From: Eulemur rufifrons
Taxonomy: Eukaryota; Chordata; Mammalia; Primates; Lemuridae
Length of the DNA stretch: 64,000 nt
Assembly (NCBI RefSeq): GCF_041146395.1
Contig: NC_090989.1
Location: 250,408,843 to 250,472,842 of the forward strand
Reading direction: 5' to 3'
The notes beneath the pieces are model-generated. The model searched no databases. It was not told where the DNA came from and worked only from the letters and a program-made list of their open reading frames with translations. Of the stretch, positions 46,961-59,532 are shown piece after piece (within the stretch, counting starts at the first letter, position 1; each line of letters starts with the position of its first letter). A program made the translations under genes and the position numbers.

Positions 46961-47630
46961 AAAAACAGAATCACCGTAAGATCCAGCAATCCTACTGCCA
47001 GCCACGTAGCCAAAGGAATTGAAATCAGTATGTCAAAGAGATGTCTGCACTCCGTGTTCACTGCAGCACTATTCACAGTAGCTAAGATATGGAAACAACG
47101 TAAGTGTCTATCAACGGGGGAATAGATAAAGAAAATGTGGTATATACACACAATGAGTACTAGTCAGCCTTAAAAAAGAAGGAAATCCCGCCGTATTTGT
47201 CACTATGGTCAAAACTGGAAGTTATCATGTTAAGTGAAATAAGCCAGTCACAGAAAGACAAATATGGCATGACATGTGGAATCTAAAAAAAGTCAAACCT
47301 ATAGAAGTAGAATGGTTATTACCAGAGGGTGGGGTTGGCAAGAGTGGGGAATAGGGAGATGTTGGTCAAAGGGTATTCAGTTTTAGTTAGATAGGAGGAA
47401 TAACTTTAGAGATCTACTGCACAGCATGGTAACTATAGTTAATAATAATGTACTGTACATTTCAAAATTGCTAAAAAGGTTTTAAATGGTTTCACCGTTG
47501 GAAAAAAGTGAAGTGAAGGAAATATTAATCAGCTTGATATAATCATCCCACAATGTAAGCATATATTAAAACATTACATTGTGCCCATGAATATATAAAT
47601 TGTCAATTAAGAATAAAAAATTTTTTTAAA
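46961..47630 (+). mobile_element. LINE-1 (L1MA/MB-like) 3' end with target duplication
   Basis: 'tccagcaatcctactgccag', 'gaaatcagtatgtcaaagag', 'aagatatggaaacaacgtaa', 'aagaaaatgtggtatataca' and 'tatagttaataataatgtac' follow L1 ORF2 end and 3' UTR in order, ending in an A-rich tail. Flanks tttatggttcaaaaact (46944-46960) and tttaaggttcagaaact (47631-47647) form a 17-bp target duplication with two mismatches, so the insertion is older than the one at 27683. Confidence 0.9.
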
Positions 47631-47647
47631 TTTAAGGTTCAGAAACT

Positions 47648-49269
47648 GACCAAAATATTAACTTCCACTTGTAAAGTTTTCTTACTACCCATGTTTCTCA
47701 TTTTTATTTTTGACCAAATAATGAATATTGCTCAAAATTCAGAAAGTGAAAAAAGACATATGAAAGTATGTACATGAAAATTCTCTCTCCCATTCCCAAC
47801 TCCCAGCCACCTACTTTCCCTCCCCCCATAGGCAAAAAATGTTATTAGTTTTTTTGTGTATATCCTTCCAGAGATATTTTACAGATATAATGGCAGTTTG
47901 GGTCTGAGAAAAAGAACAGATACATTCTTTTCCCCCTTTTTGTACAAATAGCAGCATATGCCGAGGAAACTTTGTATTTGAAGGATAGCCTTCAACATTT
48001 CTAAATGTTTAGCTAACAAGTTGATAACGCTCATTTACAGCAATCATAAGAGCTTATTTAGAAGACTTTTATGTCTTGTTAGAGCTGTGATTATATTCAG
48101 TTTTAGGTTAGAGATCCCTTTTGAGTATCTAATGAAAATTATGGACCCTCTCTATAGAAAAACAAGCACATATACACTTACATTAAAAAATTGCATCTTA
48201 TGTCAGAAAGTTTCATTATCCACAAAACGCACCACCACGAACAAAAACATCAAAGAAACCAAGGTTCAGAGAATCTTATTTGCCAATATTCATATAATTA
48301 TGAAATTGTAGAACTAGGAGTCAAATTATGGTCTACTTGATTTGAAGCATGAGAAAGGGTCAGTACAAAGAGTCGCAGCTCTAAATTAGATTTGAACAAG
48401 ATTTGTGAGCAATAATATATAATACATAGATAGTAGCAATGATATATGGAAGAGGGGAAGAGAACAGAGGGTGTCTGGTGCTGGCAATAGAACATATGCT
48501 ATTATTGCTACCAGAGCCCCTCACTGATGGACAGGCAGGGTAGATGACATCAGTTCAACAGCTCCTGTGGACTCACCTGTCTTGGTCAAATCTAACTTAG
48601 AGTTATGACTCCTTGTACTGTCTGGAGAACCTATTTTATCTCTTTAAGATACAGCCTTTTACATAAAAAGCTATTTTGGATTGAAAGCAAAGGACACTGG
48701 AAAATACAATAGAGCCATTGGTGTAGTTGCTGATATTTTTAGTTCCAATTTCCTACATGTAGGAATTTAATGTTAAAAGCAATAGTATCCTCCTATAAGA
48801 CAACTGGTATCCTCAGTCTGGTAAAAAATGCAAGGGATAAATCAAAGATAAGATTCATGACTATACTAGTATAAATGACTTTCTTTTCAAGAAACAGTAA
48901 TAAAAATGACAAATGGAAAAAGGCATAACAGTGAATCAAAAGTCAAACGGTTTCTGTTCTATCATCAAACTGCCTAATTTAGAAACCTATAGATTTCTTT
49001 TTCTTGTAGAGGAACTCTGCCTACACTCCACAAATGTAGGGCCCTGGATGTCAGATTTGTTCTTTCCTTATAGATTTAATCATAGTTGCATTTGTCACCT
49101 GAGCAGCCATAACCCACTGAATCTCAATGGAGGGACAGAAAGTGAGTCATAGTAAATGAAAGGTAACACATGGAGAGGCAGGTCAGGGCCCTCTGGAGAG
49201 CAGTGGTGGACTTGCTCCTTTGTACCCCTTTCTGGAGAATGGTAAAGAGAAATAGAGCAGAGAAGCTGG
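47648..49269. other. AT-rich sequence, largely unassigned
   Basis: The part at about 47660-47980 ('tatatccttccagagatatt' and 'gtacaaatagcagcatatgc') resembles a common ancient repeat, perhaps an L1M 3' UTR, but the family is not secure. The rest has no named repeat. Frames of 65-96 codons are AT-rich chance frames. Confidence 0.35.
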
Positions 49270-49505
49270 ACGGAAATTTAGCTCAGTGATTGCATTCATT
49301 GGGTTCTTGCGTTCTGAAGTCAAACAGATCTGTTTGAATCTTGGCTATGTCATTTTGAGCATGTTACTTACCTTCTCTAAGCCTCTACTTTCTCATCTGT
49401 AAAATGGGGGAGGTAACAGTATATCTCATTGGATTTCTATGAGAATTAAATGAGATAATGTATTGGCACAGTGTCTGACACATAGTAATAGCTTCCTTTA
49501 TTGAC
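49270..49505 (+). repeat. MIR SINE, plus strand
   Basis: 'gtttgaatcttggctatgtc', 'cttaccttctctaagcctct', 'tttctcatctgtaaaatggg', 'atgagaattaaatgagataa' and 'cagtgtctgacacatagtaa' are in MIR order. Nearly complete. Confidence 0.88.
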
Positions 49506-49976
49506 CATTTACAATGAGTGATCCGTAATTGTGGAATTTTTTACCGACTGACTTATGGATGCCATTCTATTCATAATAAATCCATTCTCCAGTGACATCC
49601 GAGGATGGGAAACATTCTAAACTGGATTTTGTCTCCTTAAGGCTTGAACCAAATTTAGTCTTCAAGTTTGCTTAGAGGTTCTTTTTCTTTTTTATTTTCC
49701 TTTTAAATCATGAATAGGTGCTGGATTTTATCAATTGCTTTTTCAACACCTACAGAGATCTGTTGATGTGTTGAATTACATTGATATTCAAATAATAAAT
49801 CAATCTTGCATTCCTAGAATGAACCCAATTTTGATGTTATACATATTTTGAATGAATTTCTGGATTCTATTTTCTAATTTTTGTTTAGCATTTTTACATT
49901 TATGTTCATGAGGGAAACTGAGCTTTACTCTTCATGAATATTCTTGTTAGGCTATTGCATCAAAATTATCCTGGCT

Positions 49977-50121
49977 AGCTGGGTATAGTGGTGCATGCCT
50001 ATAGTCCCAGCTACTCAGAAGGCTGAAGCTGGAGGGTTGCTTGAGTCCAGGAGTTCAAGTACAGCCTGAACAACATAGCAAAACCCCCATCACTAAAAAA
50101 ATTAATAAAATGACATAAAAT
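49977..50121 (+). mobile_element. FLAM (free left Alu monomer) inside an ancient L1
   Basis: 'agctgggtatagtggtgcat', 'agtcccagctactcagaagg', 'gagtccaggagttcaagtac' and 'cctgaacaacatagcaaaac' form one Alu-left-arm-like unit close to 7SL RNA, followed by an A-rich tail. There is no right arm. Flanks aaaattatcctggct (49962-49976) and aaaattgtcctagct (50123-50137) form a target duplication with two mismatches, and each half matches the L1 that it interrupts. Confidence 0.82.
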
Positions 50122-50510
50122 AAAAATTGTCCTAGCTTCCTGGCCTCATAAAATGAGTTAGAACTACTTCCATTATCTTTATTCTATGAAAGAATTTATA
50201 TAAAATTGTTTTGATTTCTTTCTTAAATGTTTGGAAGAGTTCATTAGGGAAGTCATCTGGCCTGAGGTTTTCTATGCGGGATGACTATTATTTCCAGATT
50301 TAATTTTTAAAATAGATATAACAGTATTTAGAATTTCTATTTCTTCTTGTTTGAATTTTGATAAGAATGTGTTTTTTCAAGAATTTGTCCATTCACTTGA
50401 ACTTACAAGTGACATAAATTCTTTTAAAATACCAACTTATTATCTTTTTAGTTTTAGTAGGCTCTTTAATGATACCCTATTTTTCATGCCTAATAAGGAT
50501 AATTTGTGTG

Positions 50511-50551
50511 CTTTCTCCCTCCCTCCCTCTCTCCTTTCTTTCTCTGTCTCT
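50511..50551. repeat. Pyrimidine-rich simple repeat
   Basis: A run of CCCT, CTCT and CTTT units of about 40 bp with only one G, inside the L1M. Confidence 0.8.
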
Positions 50552-52230
50552 GATGAATCTTGCTAGAAGTTCATCCATTTTATTAGACTTTGCAAAGAAC
50601 CAGCATTTAGATTTGTTGGTTTCCTGTGTTCTATAACTTTTTCACTTCATTAATTTTCATTCATTATTTCATTTATTCTACCTTCGTAGTTTAATTTATT
50701 GCTCCTTTTCTAACTCTTTGAGATGGAAGCTTATATAACTTAAGTCTTTCTTCTTTTTTTAACAGATGCATTTAAGGATAAAAATTTTCCTTTAAGCACT
50801 GCTTTAGCTTCATTCACATATGAAATATGTCATTGTTTCATTATCATTCAATTTATAATATTTTCAAGTTACCATTGAGTTTTCTTCTTTGACTCATGAA
50901 ATATCTGGATGTGTACTGCTTCATTTCCAAATATTTGGAGATTTTCTAGTTATTTTTTGTTATGGATTAGTAACTTAATAAGGAATTCTTTGAAGCTTAC
51001 ACACTTGAAAAAATATTTATTCTGATTTTGTTGGATATACTGTTCTATTATATAAATTAGGTTAATTTATTACATTTTCTAATTTTTTTTTTTTGCATCT
51101 TTACTGACGTTTGTTTCTTCTATATATTACTGGAAAAAGTTGTCAAAATCTTGCATTATAATTGTGAGATTGTCTATTTCCCTTTTTCGTACTGTGAAAT
51201 TTTGCTTTATATATTTTGAAGCTATGTTATTAGGCTTATACAAATTTGAATTATTATATCTTCCTGGTGGATTGCCATTTAAAATATCTTCTTTATGTCT
51301 ATTAATACATCTTGCCTTAAAATCTATTTTGTCTGAGTCTTTATATTTAAGGTATGACTCCTAGAAGCATACAGTTGTGAGTTTTTGCTATCCCTTTTTA
51401 CTTTTTTATTAGAGTATTTAGTTTATGGTTAACATAATTACTCACATTTGAGTTTATATCTATCTATCTACTGCTTATTTTCTACTTGCCCCTCTTCTGT
51501 GTTCCTTTTTCTCTTTTCTTTCTTTTGAATGACTCAAATAATCATTTTATATTTCTCCTCTATTAGAATTTTTATTATGTGACGTGCCTAGATATGGTTG
51601 TCTTTATATTTATATTACCATGTTTTTTAATGTGCCTTGAATTTATGGCTTGGTGTATTTATTCAGTTTTGGACATTTTTAATCCTTTATCTCTTGCAAT
51701 ATTGCTTCCAAATCATTCTCTCTGTTCCCTTCTTTAGGTATTCTAATTACACGTGTTAGGTCTTGTCACCTAGTTCAATATGTCTCCTATGCTTCTTTCT
51801 GTATTTGCTATATGGTTTTTTTATTCTCTGTGCTTCAGTGTGGATATTTTATTATGTATTCATCTATCTTCCAGATGAACAATCATTTCTTCAGATGGCT
51901 CTGACATGCTGTCAAATCCATCTATTGTGTTTTTAATTTGAGGGCATTTGGGGAGTGATTAAGAGGGGTATTTTTTGCAGTTCTAGAATTTCTTGGAGTA
52001 TTCTTCAGGGGCTCTTCTCCCTGGAAGACCTTAAAATCCAATTTTTGTCTTATCAGCACTGTGAGAAAACTCTGTTTGGCAACTTTACCTCTTAACCACG
52101 TCTTTTTTTTCCCTAGTAATGAATGCCTCAAGGAGATAAGTAGCTGAGACTATCTTGTTTCTCTGCAGGATTTTGGACTCTCAAGTTTTTGCTGTCTCTG
52201 TAGCCCTAAACTCTAATTTTTGTCTCCTTA

Positions 52231-52688
52231 GCCGTAAGAAACTGATTTAATACTCTACCTCCTAGAAGTCACTTTCTGCTTGGTTTCTCAGGCTTTCTGT
52301 CCTTGCTGCTTAAGAATAAGAGAAATGCCTTGAAGGGAAAAGCAGTTTAGAATAACAGGCTCGCCTCAACGAGTTTCCCTTCTCTCCAGAATTTTCTCCA
52401 TCCTCATGCCTCTCCAAAACCTTCAGATATTTCTCATTTTTAAATTCAGTTTATCTATTTTTTTCCAGTGGGAATTTGGCTGGCTATACACTAGTCTCCC
52501 ATTACCAGAGGCAGAATCTCAAGCTGAGTCCTTTACGTTACATTTCACAGGTGCTTAGCACTGCAGGACCCTGTAGAGCAAAGGTACTGGACCTAGAGGA
52601 ATGCATGTACAGTTCAACAGGCACCTGAAATTGTATGAAAAATTGTGTGAATGTGTGTAAATATCCTCAAAGGGACCCACAACCCCAA
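52231..52688. other. Unassigned sequence
   Basis: May include the decayed 5' end of the preceding L1, but no diagnostic phrase is visible. No gene. Confidence 0.4.
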
Positions 52689-52778
52689 AAGTTCAAGGCT
52701 GCAGTAAGCTATGATCATACCATTATCCTCCAACCTGGACAACACAGGGATACCTTGTCTAAATAAATTAATAAATCC
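52689..52778 (+). repeat. Alu right-end fragment
   Basis: 'gttcaaggctgcagtaagct', 'atgatcataccattatcctc' and 'caacctggacaacacaggga' correspond to the 3' part of an old Alu or FRAM arm, followed by a short AT tail. The left part of the unit is missing. Confidence 0.7.
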
Positions 52779-53566
52779 ATTATGTTTCTTTTTCTACCAA
52801 GACCTCTTTAACACTCAGATGAAACTCATTTCTAAAACTGTAGTCTAAATTTAGAGAAATCTATCCATATGACTGAAGTTTTTCTTTAGGGCTATCAGAC
52901 ACTGTGATAGCCAACACAGGATGATTATGATGGTGGGTCCATTATGGCCCTCTGTTTCCTTTATGAATTATGTAAGGGTTGTTTCCTGTTTGTAATCAAT
53001 CTTTGTTTTGTTTTCACAGTTTATGATAATGTAACTTTTGCATTATCCACTATGGATCCACTTGAAACTCATTTGGCCTCCCCTTTTGAATAGGCACATT
53101 AGAGCTTTGCTATAGAAAATAAATTACACACAAGCCTCTATCTCCTTTATGTGCTTGGAAATTACTGAATAGGACTAGGCTGCAGGTTGTAAATCCACTG
53201 AAACTCAGCAGATTCCCAAAAAACGCAACCTGAACAAGCAGATTTCCACAGACTGTGTCCTATGGAAAGATATATTCTAGAGAATAAGGCTGAGAGTGGA
53301 ATATGTATTTTGCAAGTTCCAAAATGTTATAGTGTCTCATATCTCTTCCCTTGCTCTGACCAGTCTGTCTTCCCAGGACCTCTTGCCCCAGACAAAGGCC
53401 CCTCTTTGGACAGTTGCACCTCTTCCCTACCCAACTCCACCTCCCCTGCTGCAGGATGACTCCCTCCCCTTCCTGGACCCCTGCCACACTCAGACTACCT
53501 ACTGGAACCTCAATGGACCTCGTCCCTGAACCAGGGCTATAAGGAGAGCCAGCAAGTTATGGTGGT
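52779..53566. other. Unassigned sequence
   Basis: 'tttgttttgttttcacag' at about 53005-53022 looks like a splice acceptor but is not followed by a recognisable coding frame. Between 53330 and 53530 the sequence is C-rich and may be the body of an L2 whose 3' end follows. Frames of 65-77 codons overlap. Confidence 0.4.
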
Positions 53567-53660
53567 ACCACTGAAACAGTGCCTGGTACATAATAGATAC
53601 TCAAAGGACATCTGAATGAATGAATGAATGAATGAACAAAGGAATGAATGAATGAGACAA
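53567..53660 (+). repeat. L2 LINE 3' end with expanded (GAAT)n
   Basis: 'acagtgcctggtacataata' and 'gatactcaaaggacatctga' are the L2 terminus, followed by gaatgaatgaat repeats (53613-53656) with one interruption. The tetranucleotide is the natural L2 tail, here lengthened. Confidence 0.8.
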
Positions 53661-54239
53661 TGAATGTGAGAAGAGGCTAAGAAGGAAGTGAAACTCAGGA
53701 ACCAGCTATTTGGCCAGGGGTTCCTACTCCCCTCTCTACCCCCAAACTTCTCTCTGCTAAAAACCCTTCAAAGGCCTCTGTGAGTTCCCTTTTTAGGATT
53801 TGGTTCCCTTACAATGTCATGGCCTCCTTGCCTCCTGGGTCTGGGGGAACTGTAGGATCCTAACTTCTGGGACTAGCTCTCAACTAGTCCTGGGAGTAGT
53901 TCTCTTGCCTTGGCTTTGGTCTTTCCAGGGCTTACTCTGCCATGTCAATTGCAATTCCAGATCTAGAATCCTGAAGGTGTTTCTTAAGCACAAATATTTC
54001 CTGGAATTATACTAGCTTATCTGGAAGTTTCACTATGTGGCTTTCCCTAGGTAGATCTAGAGACAGACATTCAACATACCTTAGGGGACCTGGAATAATA
54101 CAGGCTTAATAATAGTTGTTAATAAATCTCTCTGGGCATACTCAGAGAAAATCATATGGTGCCACCAGACACTGGAGATTGTAAGATAAATAAGATGTGG
54201 CACTTACTTTCAAGAAATTTACAGCTTTTGTACCACATT
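53661..54239. other. Unassigned sequence
   Basis: No gene. At about 54170-54235 'gagattgtaagataaataag' and 'cttactttcaagaaatttac' belong to the same unnamed repeat type as 24520-24612. Confidence 0.4.
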
Positions 54240-54870
54240 AGAATTAGTCAGAATTCTTTTGGTTGCAAATGACAAATGAATTTTTTTATATATACAACTG
54301 AATTATAAAAATTTATGGCCTGGGAGTCAACAATTATAAAACCAGGACTGGAATGTGACTATGACTCCTTGATCTCTCATCTCAGCTGCTCCCTGTATGC
54401 CAGTTTTCTTCTTAGTCTTCTCCAAGTCACCAGAAGCATGACTGCTAGTAGCACCAGGATCATATCACCCAGGTTTTCACCAATGTGACCCAGCAAAAAA
54501 CAATTCTAAGAAAGGGTTTTGATTAACCCATCTTGGCTAACATGCCCATTTCTAGAAAATCTGCTTTGGCCAATGGGAGGGATAGTATAATTGGCTCAAC
54601 TTGGATCAGATGTCCATTTCTGGCCATCAACAGTGACCAGAGGACTGAGAACTATAAGAACACAGCAGATCTCATTCAAATTTTACATCTAAAGCAACTC
54701 TTAGCAGACAAAACAATAAACATCCACTGCTGCTGCCATAGGACCAAATTCCTTCCACATGTGGAACATTCTAGGATAGAGGCATTTCCTGGGAGGGCTA
54801 TTTATTTTTCAGTGGGCTATAACAGTTTTCAAATGTATGTAGATGCCTCTGATTGCAGAGAATAGTCCGG
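54240..54870 (-). repeat. MLT1-like MaLR LTR, minus strand
   Basis: 'tagtcagaattcttttggtt' with 'gcaaatgacaaa' is the complement of the end of the LTR family also seen at 24625-25012 and 35655-36040. 'tctgctttggccaatgggag' and 'gatcagatgtccatttctgg' fit the middle. The 110-codon plus-strand frame inside it (54533-54865) is a chance frame through the repeat. Confidence 0.5.
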
Positions 54871-55729
54871 ATCTTTTCACTGTAAAGACCCTTCTATCCT
54901 CTAAACTTGCTCACTATCTAGATAGAGCCCTCCTAGGCCAGGATATACCATTGACAGGGTCAAATTTCTGTTTCTGTGGCCTCAGAGATGAACCATAATA
55001 AACCAGTGTACTTATCTCTGGTGGGCAAAGCTCCACCTTCAAGCCCCTACGTTGCCTTGTAGACTCTGCTGTGGTGGCAGCCTGTGGGTAACAAGAAGTC
55101 AGGGAATCCGAGTTCTGGCCCAACATTTTGCCTTCCCAGGCCAAATGCTGTTGGCCAGATCACTTGTCTTGAGACTCTGGGATTCAGTATCTACCTCCCT
55201 GCTTCACGGGGCACAGATAGGGTCCTGAGGATGAGCACAAGCCCTTAAGCTGCGAAACTCTACGCAGACCTGAGGACGGCTGTTAACGCAGCCCACCTAT
55301 ACTCCCTTCCGGAGCTTCTCGGGCTAGCCCAGTTGCCCTTAACCCCAAGAGCTGCCCCCGTTTTTAGGTCCCACACCTATCTGTTCTGCCCATGGCTGAC
55401 TTAACTTCCTCTGGCTCTCAGGATTGGGGTGGGGAGTAGATAACCACTCTTGCCCTCAATCTGGGCTGGGCTAAGCCTAGTCCCTCCCGCTGTTCCTGTG
55501 ATAGAGGACTCGGTCCTTGGCTAGGAGCAGACTGCCTGCCACTCCAGGACTTGCTGCCTTAGAATGAGCAAAGAGTGGGAGGGTGGGAAGAGAAAGGAAA
55601 TGTTTTCCATCTGTTCAATCTGGAGGCCACTGGGAGAGCAAATTTTTGACATAAAATGTTACCATGGGATACCGACAATTTTTAATTTTTAATAGTAGAA
55701 AAAAACTATAGGAGACAAGGAACCTAAGT
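54871..55729. other. Unassigned sequence, moderately GC-rich
   Basis: No gene or named repeat. A few CpGs cluster around 55240-55330 but not enough for an island. Confidence 0.45.
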
Positions 55730-55832
55730 TTTCCTGTTGACTTGGCCACTAACTAGCAGTGTGACCCTTGAGAATATAACTTCACCCGCATTTCCTCATC
55801 TGTAAAACAGAGTGACTGGATCAAGGAAATCG
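55730..55832 (+). repeat. MIR SINE fragment
   Basis: 'gccactaactagcagtgtga' and 'gcatttcctcatctgtaaaa' match the MIR core; head and tail are not visible. Confidence 0.75.
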
Positions 55833-56342
55833 TAAGTTCTCCTTCCCGCTCTGCTATTTGCTGATGTGGGTGCCTGTGCACGGGCAGGAGCCGGGTGACA
55901 GAGCAAAGGGATACAGAGACTCAGCCTCGATCTGTGCATCCTGACCTCGGCCATGGACCCCTAGGAGAGAGGACACAGAATGTTTTCAAGGAATTCTCAG
56001 ATTTATACATGAGCCAAGCATTATCTGCAGACCAAATAAAAAATATTTCACACATATATGTACTATTTTCAAATCTACATGGGTGCTACCGGATTAAAAG
56101 CTGATTCATTTTAAAGGGAAGTTTTCCACATTATAAAACTTTATAAAATCAACTAAAAGAATAACTACTCTCATGGGGGAGTCTTTTTTGTTTGTTTGTT
56201 CATTTATAATGAATCCTTCTTACAAAGTGGAGAACCGTTGATGACAAGGAAAACTTGCAATATGGAGAGGTTGAACCAGGGGCTGTGTCAACTACTCCTT
56301 TGGACTGTGAGAGATTAAGGTTAATTTTAGACAAAATCCTGT
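55833..56342. other. Unassigned sequence
   Basis: No repeat family or gene seen. The second half is AT-rich, with 'tttttgtttgtttgttcatt' at about 56186. Confidence 0.45.
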
Positions 56343-57125
56343 GTGGTTTTTAAAACCTAACCTCAATGTCACCCCTTCATGAAGTGTCCCTGCTGGGTCC
56401 CCGCACTGCCACACCGCCAACAGGATCAGACATGCTGTCAGGCAGGGTCCCCGAGGGAAAAATGACATACTCAAATAAGGATAACTTGACAAAGACTTAC
56501 TAAAGGATTTTCACAGAGGTATAAACAGTTTATAAGGAAAATCCAAGGGCTGCTGCGGTACCCAGGGTGCCAAGAACAGGGTCATTGCCACCCGAGGCCT
56601 GACAGGCAAAGGGATGAGTGGTTGCTGGAACCAGCTGGTGAGCGGCATGGAAAAGGCCACCTGGAGTGGAGCTGCAGCTCTTGTTAGAGGGATGCCCAAG
56701 GCCACAGTGCAGGCAGGAAGCCAGGGGAATAAACACCCACCTCGCTCTCCTTCACTCCTTCCTGCCTAGTGCTGCCCCCATGGGCCAGTGAAACCAGGGA
56801 CTGGGAGACAAGTGCCTCTGTGGATGTAGCACAGGGAAGGCAGCCCCCAGGGCAGAGAGCTGAGTAAAGAAGGGTGGAGAGGACCTGGAGGAGCAGGCAG
56901 GAGAGATCCCCATACAATCACCCTCTTCGCTGAGCTCCTACAGCTAAGACGCTGTACTTACCTCCTGCTAGCACGTTCCATATTCAGTGGTAATTATCTA
57001 TGGACATTTCTATCTCCCCACCACACTGAGTTCCTTAAAGGCAGAAACCACATCCCGTTTGGTTCTGCAGTCACAAAACCAAGCACGATGTAGATCCCTA
57101 AGAAATATTTGTTGAGTCTTAATTT
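56343..57125 (+). repeat. L2 LINE, split by an LTR-like insertion
   Basis: The left part (56343-56428: 'caatgtcaccccttcatgaa', 'gtgtccctgctgggtcccc') and the right part (about 56906-57125: 'ccacactgagttccttaaag', 'gcagaaaccacatcccgttt', 'aagaaatatttgttgagtct') are consecutive pieces of the L2 3' region. The 56429-56905 block lies between them. Confidence 0.72.
56429..56905. repeat. LTR-like insertion in L2, family not assigned
   Basis: 'caggcagggtccccgaggga' then 'ttgacaaagacttactaaag' is reminiscent of an old LTR in its layout, and its position between two contiguous L2 parts shows that it was inserted. Length is about 477 bp. Overlapping minus-strand frames of 64-77 codons are without known domains. 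Confidence 0.45.
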
Positions 57126-58439
57126 GAGGCAACGGTTTTGAAAAACAAGTGCCATATGGCCGATACAGGTGGCATCTGCTGATGCTGCTGGGTGTTCTTA
57201 GGACCCGTGGGTCCTGGAACACATCTCCTTCCCCACAGCACCACACAAGATGAATGGAGAAAATCGCACTATTCGTGTGTTCGTGAAGCTGAGGCTGATG
57301 AGGGAATGTGTCAAACAAACCTCTTGATGGAAGCTTATGATTGTAACACAAGTGATGAAAACCTCAAAGCTCATGAAACTACTCTAAATTTTCTGTAAGG
57401 CAACTTTCTTGTTCTTCCTTCAAAGTGTCACACAACTTCAAAGGGGTTGGGGACAGTGCACGTAAGAAGGCCTTTGTGCCAAGATCACTCAGATTCTGGT
57501 GCAAGAAGGGCCTGCTTTGAAGATAGTGACTACAAGATCCAATACACCAAGACAACCTCCAAGAGGCTGAGGGGTGATGGGGCTCTCTGGACAGAGCTCT
57601 GCCCATGGCAGGTGCTCTCATGCTGCCTGGTGAGTCTTTTCCTGACATTCTTTTCTCAGCATCAGGTCGAGATGGTTTGCAAACCGGAGGCAGAAGCCCA
57701 GTGCAGCGAGTTTTCCCTGGTTTCAGGATGAGGACTTAAGTGGAGAGAAATGTCACAGTGCCATGAAGCAACCCAGGCTCTGGCAATAAGCTGGGGGCGC
57801 AAGCCCCACACACACACTCTCAAGAGCAATATTTCAAAGTCCTTTAAGTTCCCAAGACGAATTTTTGGTCTCATGGCAGGAATTGAGGTATGAGGGTGAG
57901 AAAGGTGGAGGAAAGACATTCGGGGTGGCTGGTTCACACAGTGCCTGTGGATGAATGTTGCCCAGAGCTGGACTACGCCCTGTGATGGAGGGAAGGGGGA
58001 CAGGAGACAGAGCTGCTGAAGCTTTTCTTTAGTAGGTCTCACCTGCAACCTCACATAAGGCCCTCTTCTCTAGCCTACCAGTCGGGGAAATCATTGTTGT
58101 AGTGGTCAAAATAGCAATACTTTGACCAAAGTACACTCTGATCAATTGCTGAAATGCAAAGGAGAAGCTGACAGTGAGAAGGGAGGTGTGCACATACTTA
58201 ATGGAGAGAAAGACCATCACATGTGGCATTGTCACCTTGGCCAGAATATGTCAGGGAACTCCAGAGACAAACTCTTTTTCCAACAAGGTGCAAAGAGGTG
58301 CAAACCCTATGCCCTTCTAAACAAAAGGGAAGAATCAGGCCCAAATCTGAGGAAGAACGTGAGGAAGAAGCACACACTGGTTTGCCCAAGGCACCGCAGA
58401 GCCTAACTAATTAAAACCAGATGTCCATCTAAATCAAGG
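57126..58439. other. Unassigned sequence, about 1.3 kb
   Basis: No named repeat. Frames of 89-130 codons occur on both strands (for example 57662-58054 minus and 57447-57731 plus). They overlap each other, have no known domains and lack consistent splice sites. Confidence 0.45.
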
Positions 58440-59532
58440 AGGTAAAAGGAAAATGGATAACAGCAGAAATTAATGAGATAGAAATAAATGCAGTAGAAAA
58501 GATCAGCTAAACCAAACATCTGTTCTTCAAAAAGATTAATAAATTAGATAACCCTTTGGCAAGATGATTAGGATGAAAAAAGTGAATCACTATACGGATT
58601 GAAAAGTGGGACCCACGGTGCTGTGGACCTTGTAAAGATATTAAGTTTATTTTTAACTATATTATGCCAATAAATTTTGACACTTTATATGGGATGGACA
58701 AACTCCTTGAAAACCATAACTAGCTCACAAAGAGCCAGAACACTTGAATAGTCCTATAACTTTCACAAAATGAATCCAAATTAAAAAATCTCCCACCCCA
58801 AATCTGACGTCTATCAACTTCACTGGTAAGTTCCACTGAACTTTCAGTAAAGCCAGTAATATCATCATACCCAGTCTTTCAGAATGTATCAGACTTATAT
58901 AACCATGATTCTAAAACCTGAGAAAAACAATATGAGAAAAAAATGTACTAGCCAATATCATTCACGAACACATAGACAAATTATTTAAATGAAATAATAG
59001 CAAACAAATTCGTCAGATTAGATTTAATCCAGGAACATAAGATTGATTTGTCATTAGAAAGTCAATTAAAGTAATTTGCCACATTAATAAATTGGAAAAA
59101 TCATGATTATCTCGATAGATGCAAAAAAAAAGCATGCAACAAAATTTAACACCCTTTCATGATAAAACCCTCTTTGCAAAATAAGCATATAAGGATACTT
59201 TATTTATTTGAAAAAGTTTATCTGCCACAAAACTACAGCAAATATCATACTTTCTATGAACTGTTGAATGCATTGTTTTTCTGATAGGAACAGGAAGACA
59301 AGGATGCCTGCACTTACAACATTGATTCAACATTGTACTGGAGGTTCTAGCAAGTTCAGAAAGCAAGGGAACAAAAATCAAAAATACAAGTATGGAATAG
59401 AGAGAAACAAAATTGTCATTATTTACAGATAATATAATTGTTTCATAGATATCCAAACAATTCTACAAATTATTTTAACTAATAAAGGTGTTAGCAAGGT
59501 TGTTGGATACGACAAAAATCAGTTGTGGTTTT

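Larger units (their letters stand above)
49690..52230 (-). mobile_element. Ancient LINE-1 (L1M group), minus strand
   Basis: The plus strand carries the complement of L1 ORF2: 'aggtgctggattttatcaat', 'tgatgtgttgaattacattg', 'aatcttgcattcctagaatg', 'cctggcctcataaaatgagt', and further 'catttccaaatatttggaga', 'gttgtcaaaatcttgcatta', 'tatgttattaggcttataca' in the 5' part. The last 500 bp is more decayed and the right boundary is approximate. No frame of ORF2 survives. A FLAM sits inside it at 49977-50121. Confidence 0.75.

Noticed and set aside
54533..54865. 110-codon plus-strand frame
   Set aside because: It lies wholly inside an LTR-like repeat and reads antisense to it.
57632..57659. gtgagtc donor followed by a pyrimidine tract and ctcag, as in a tiny intron
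   Set aside because: The interval is about 30 bases, too short for a mammalian intron to be spliced.
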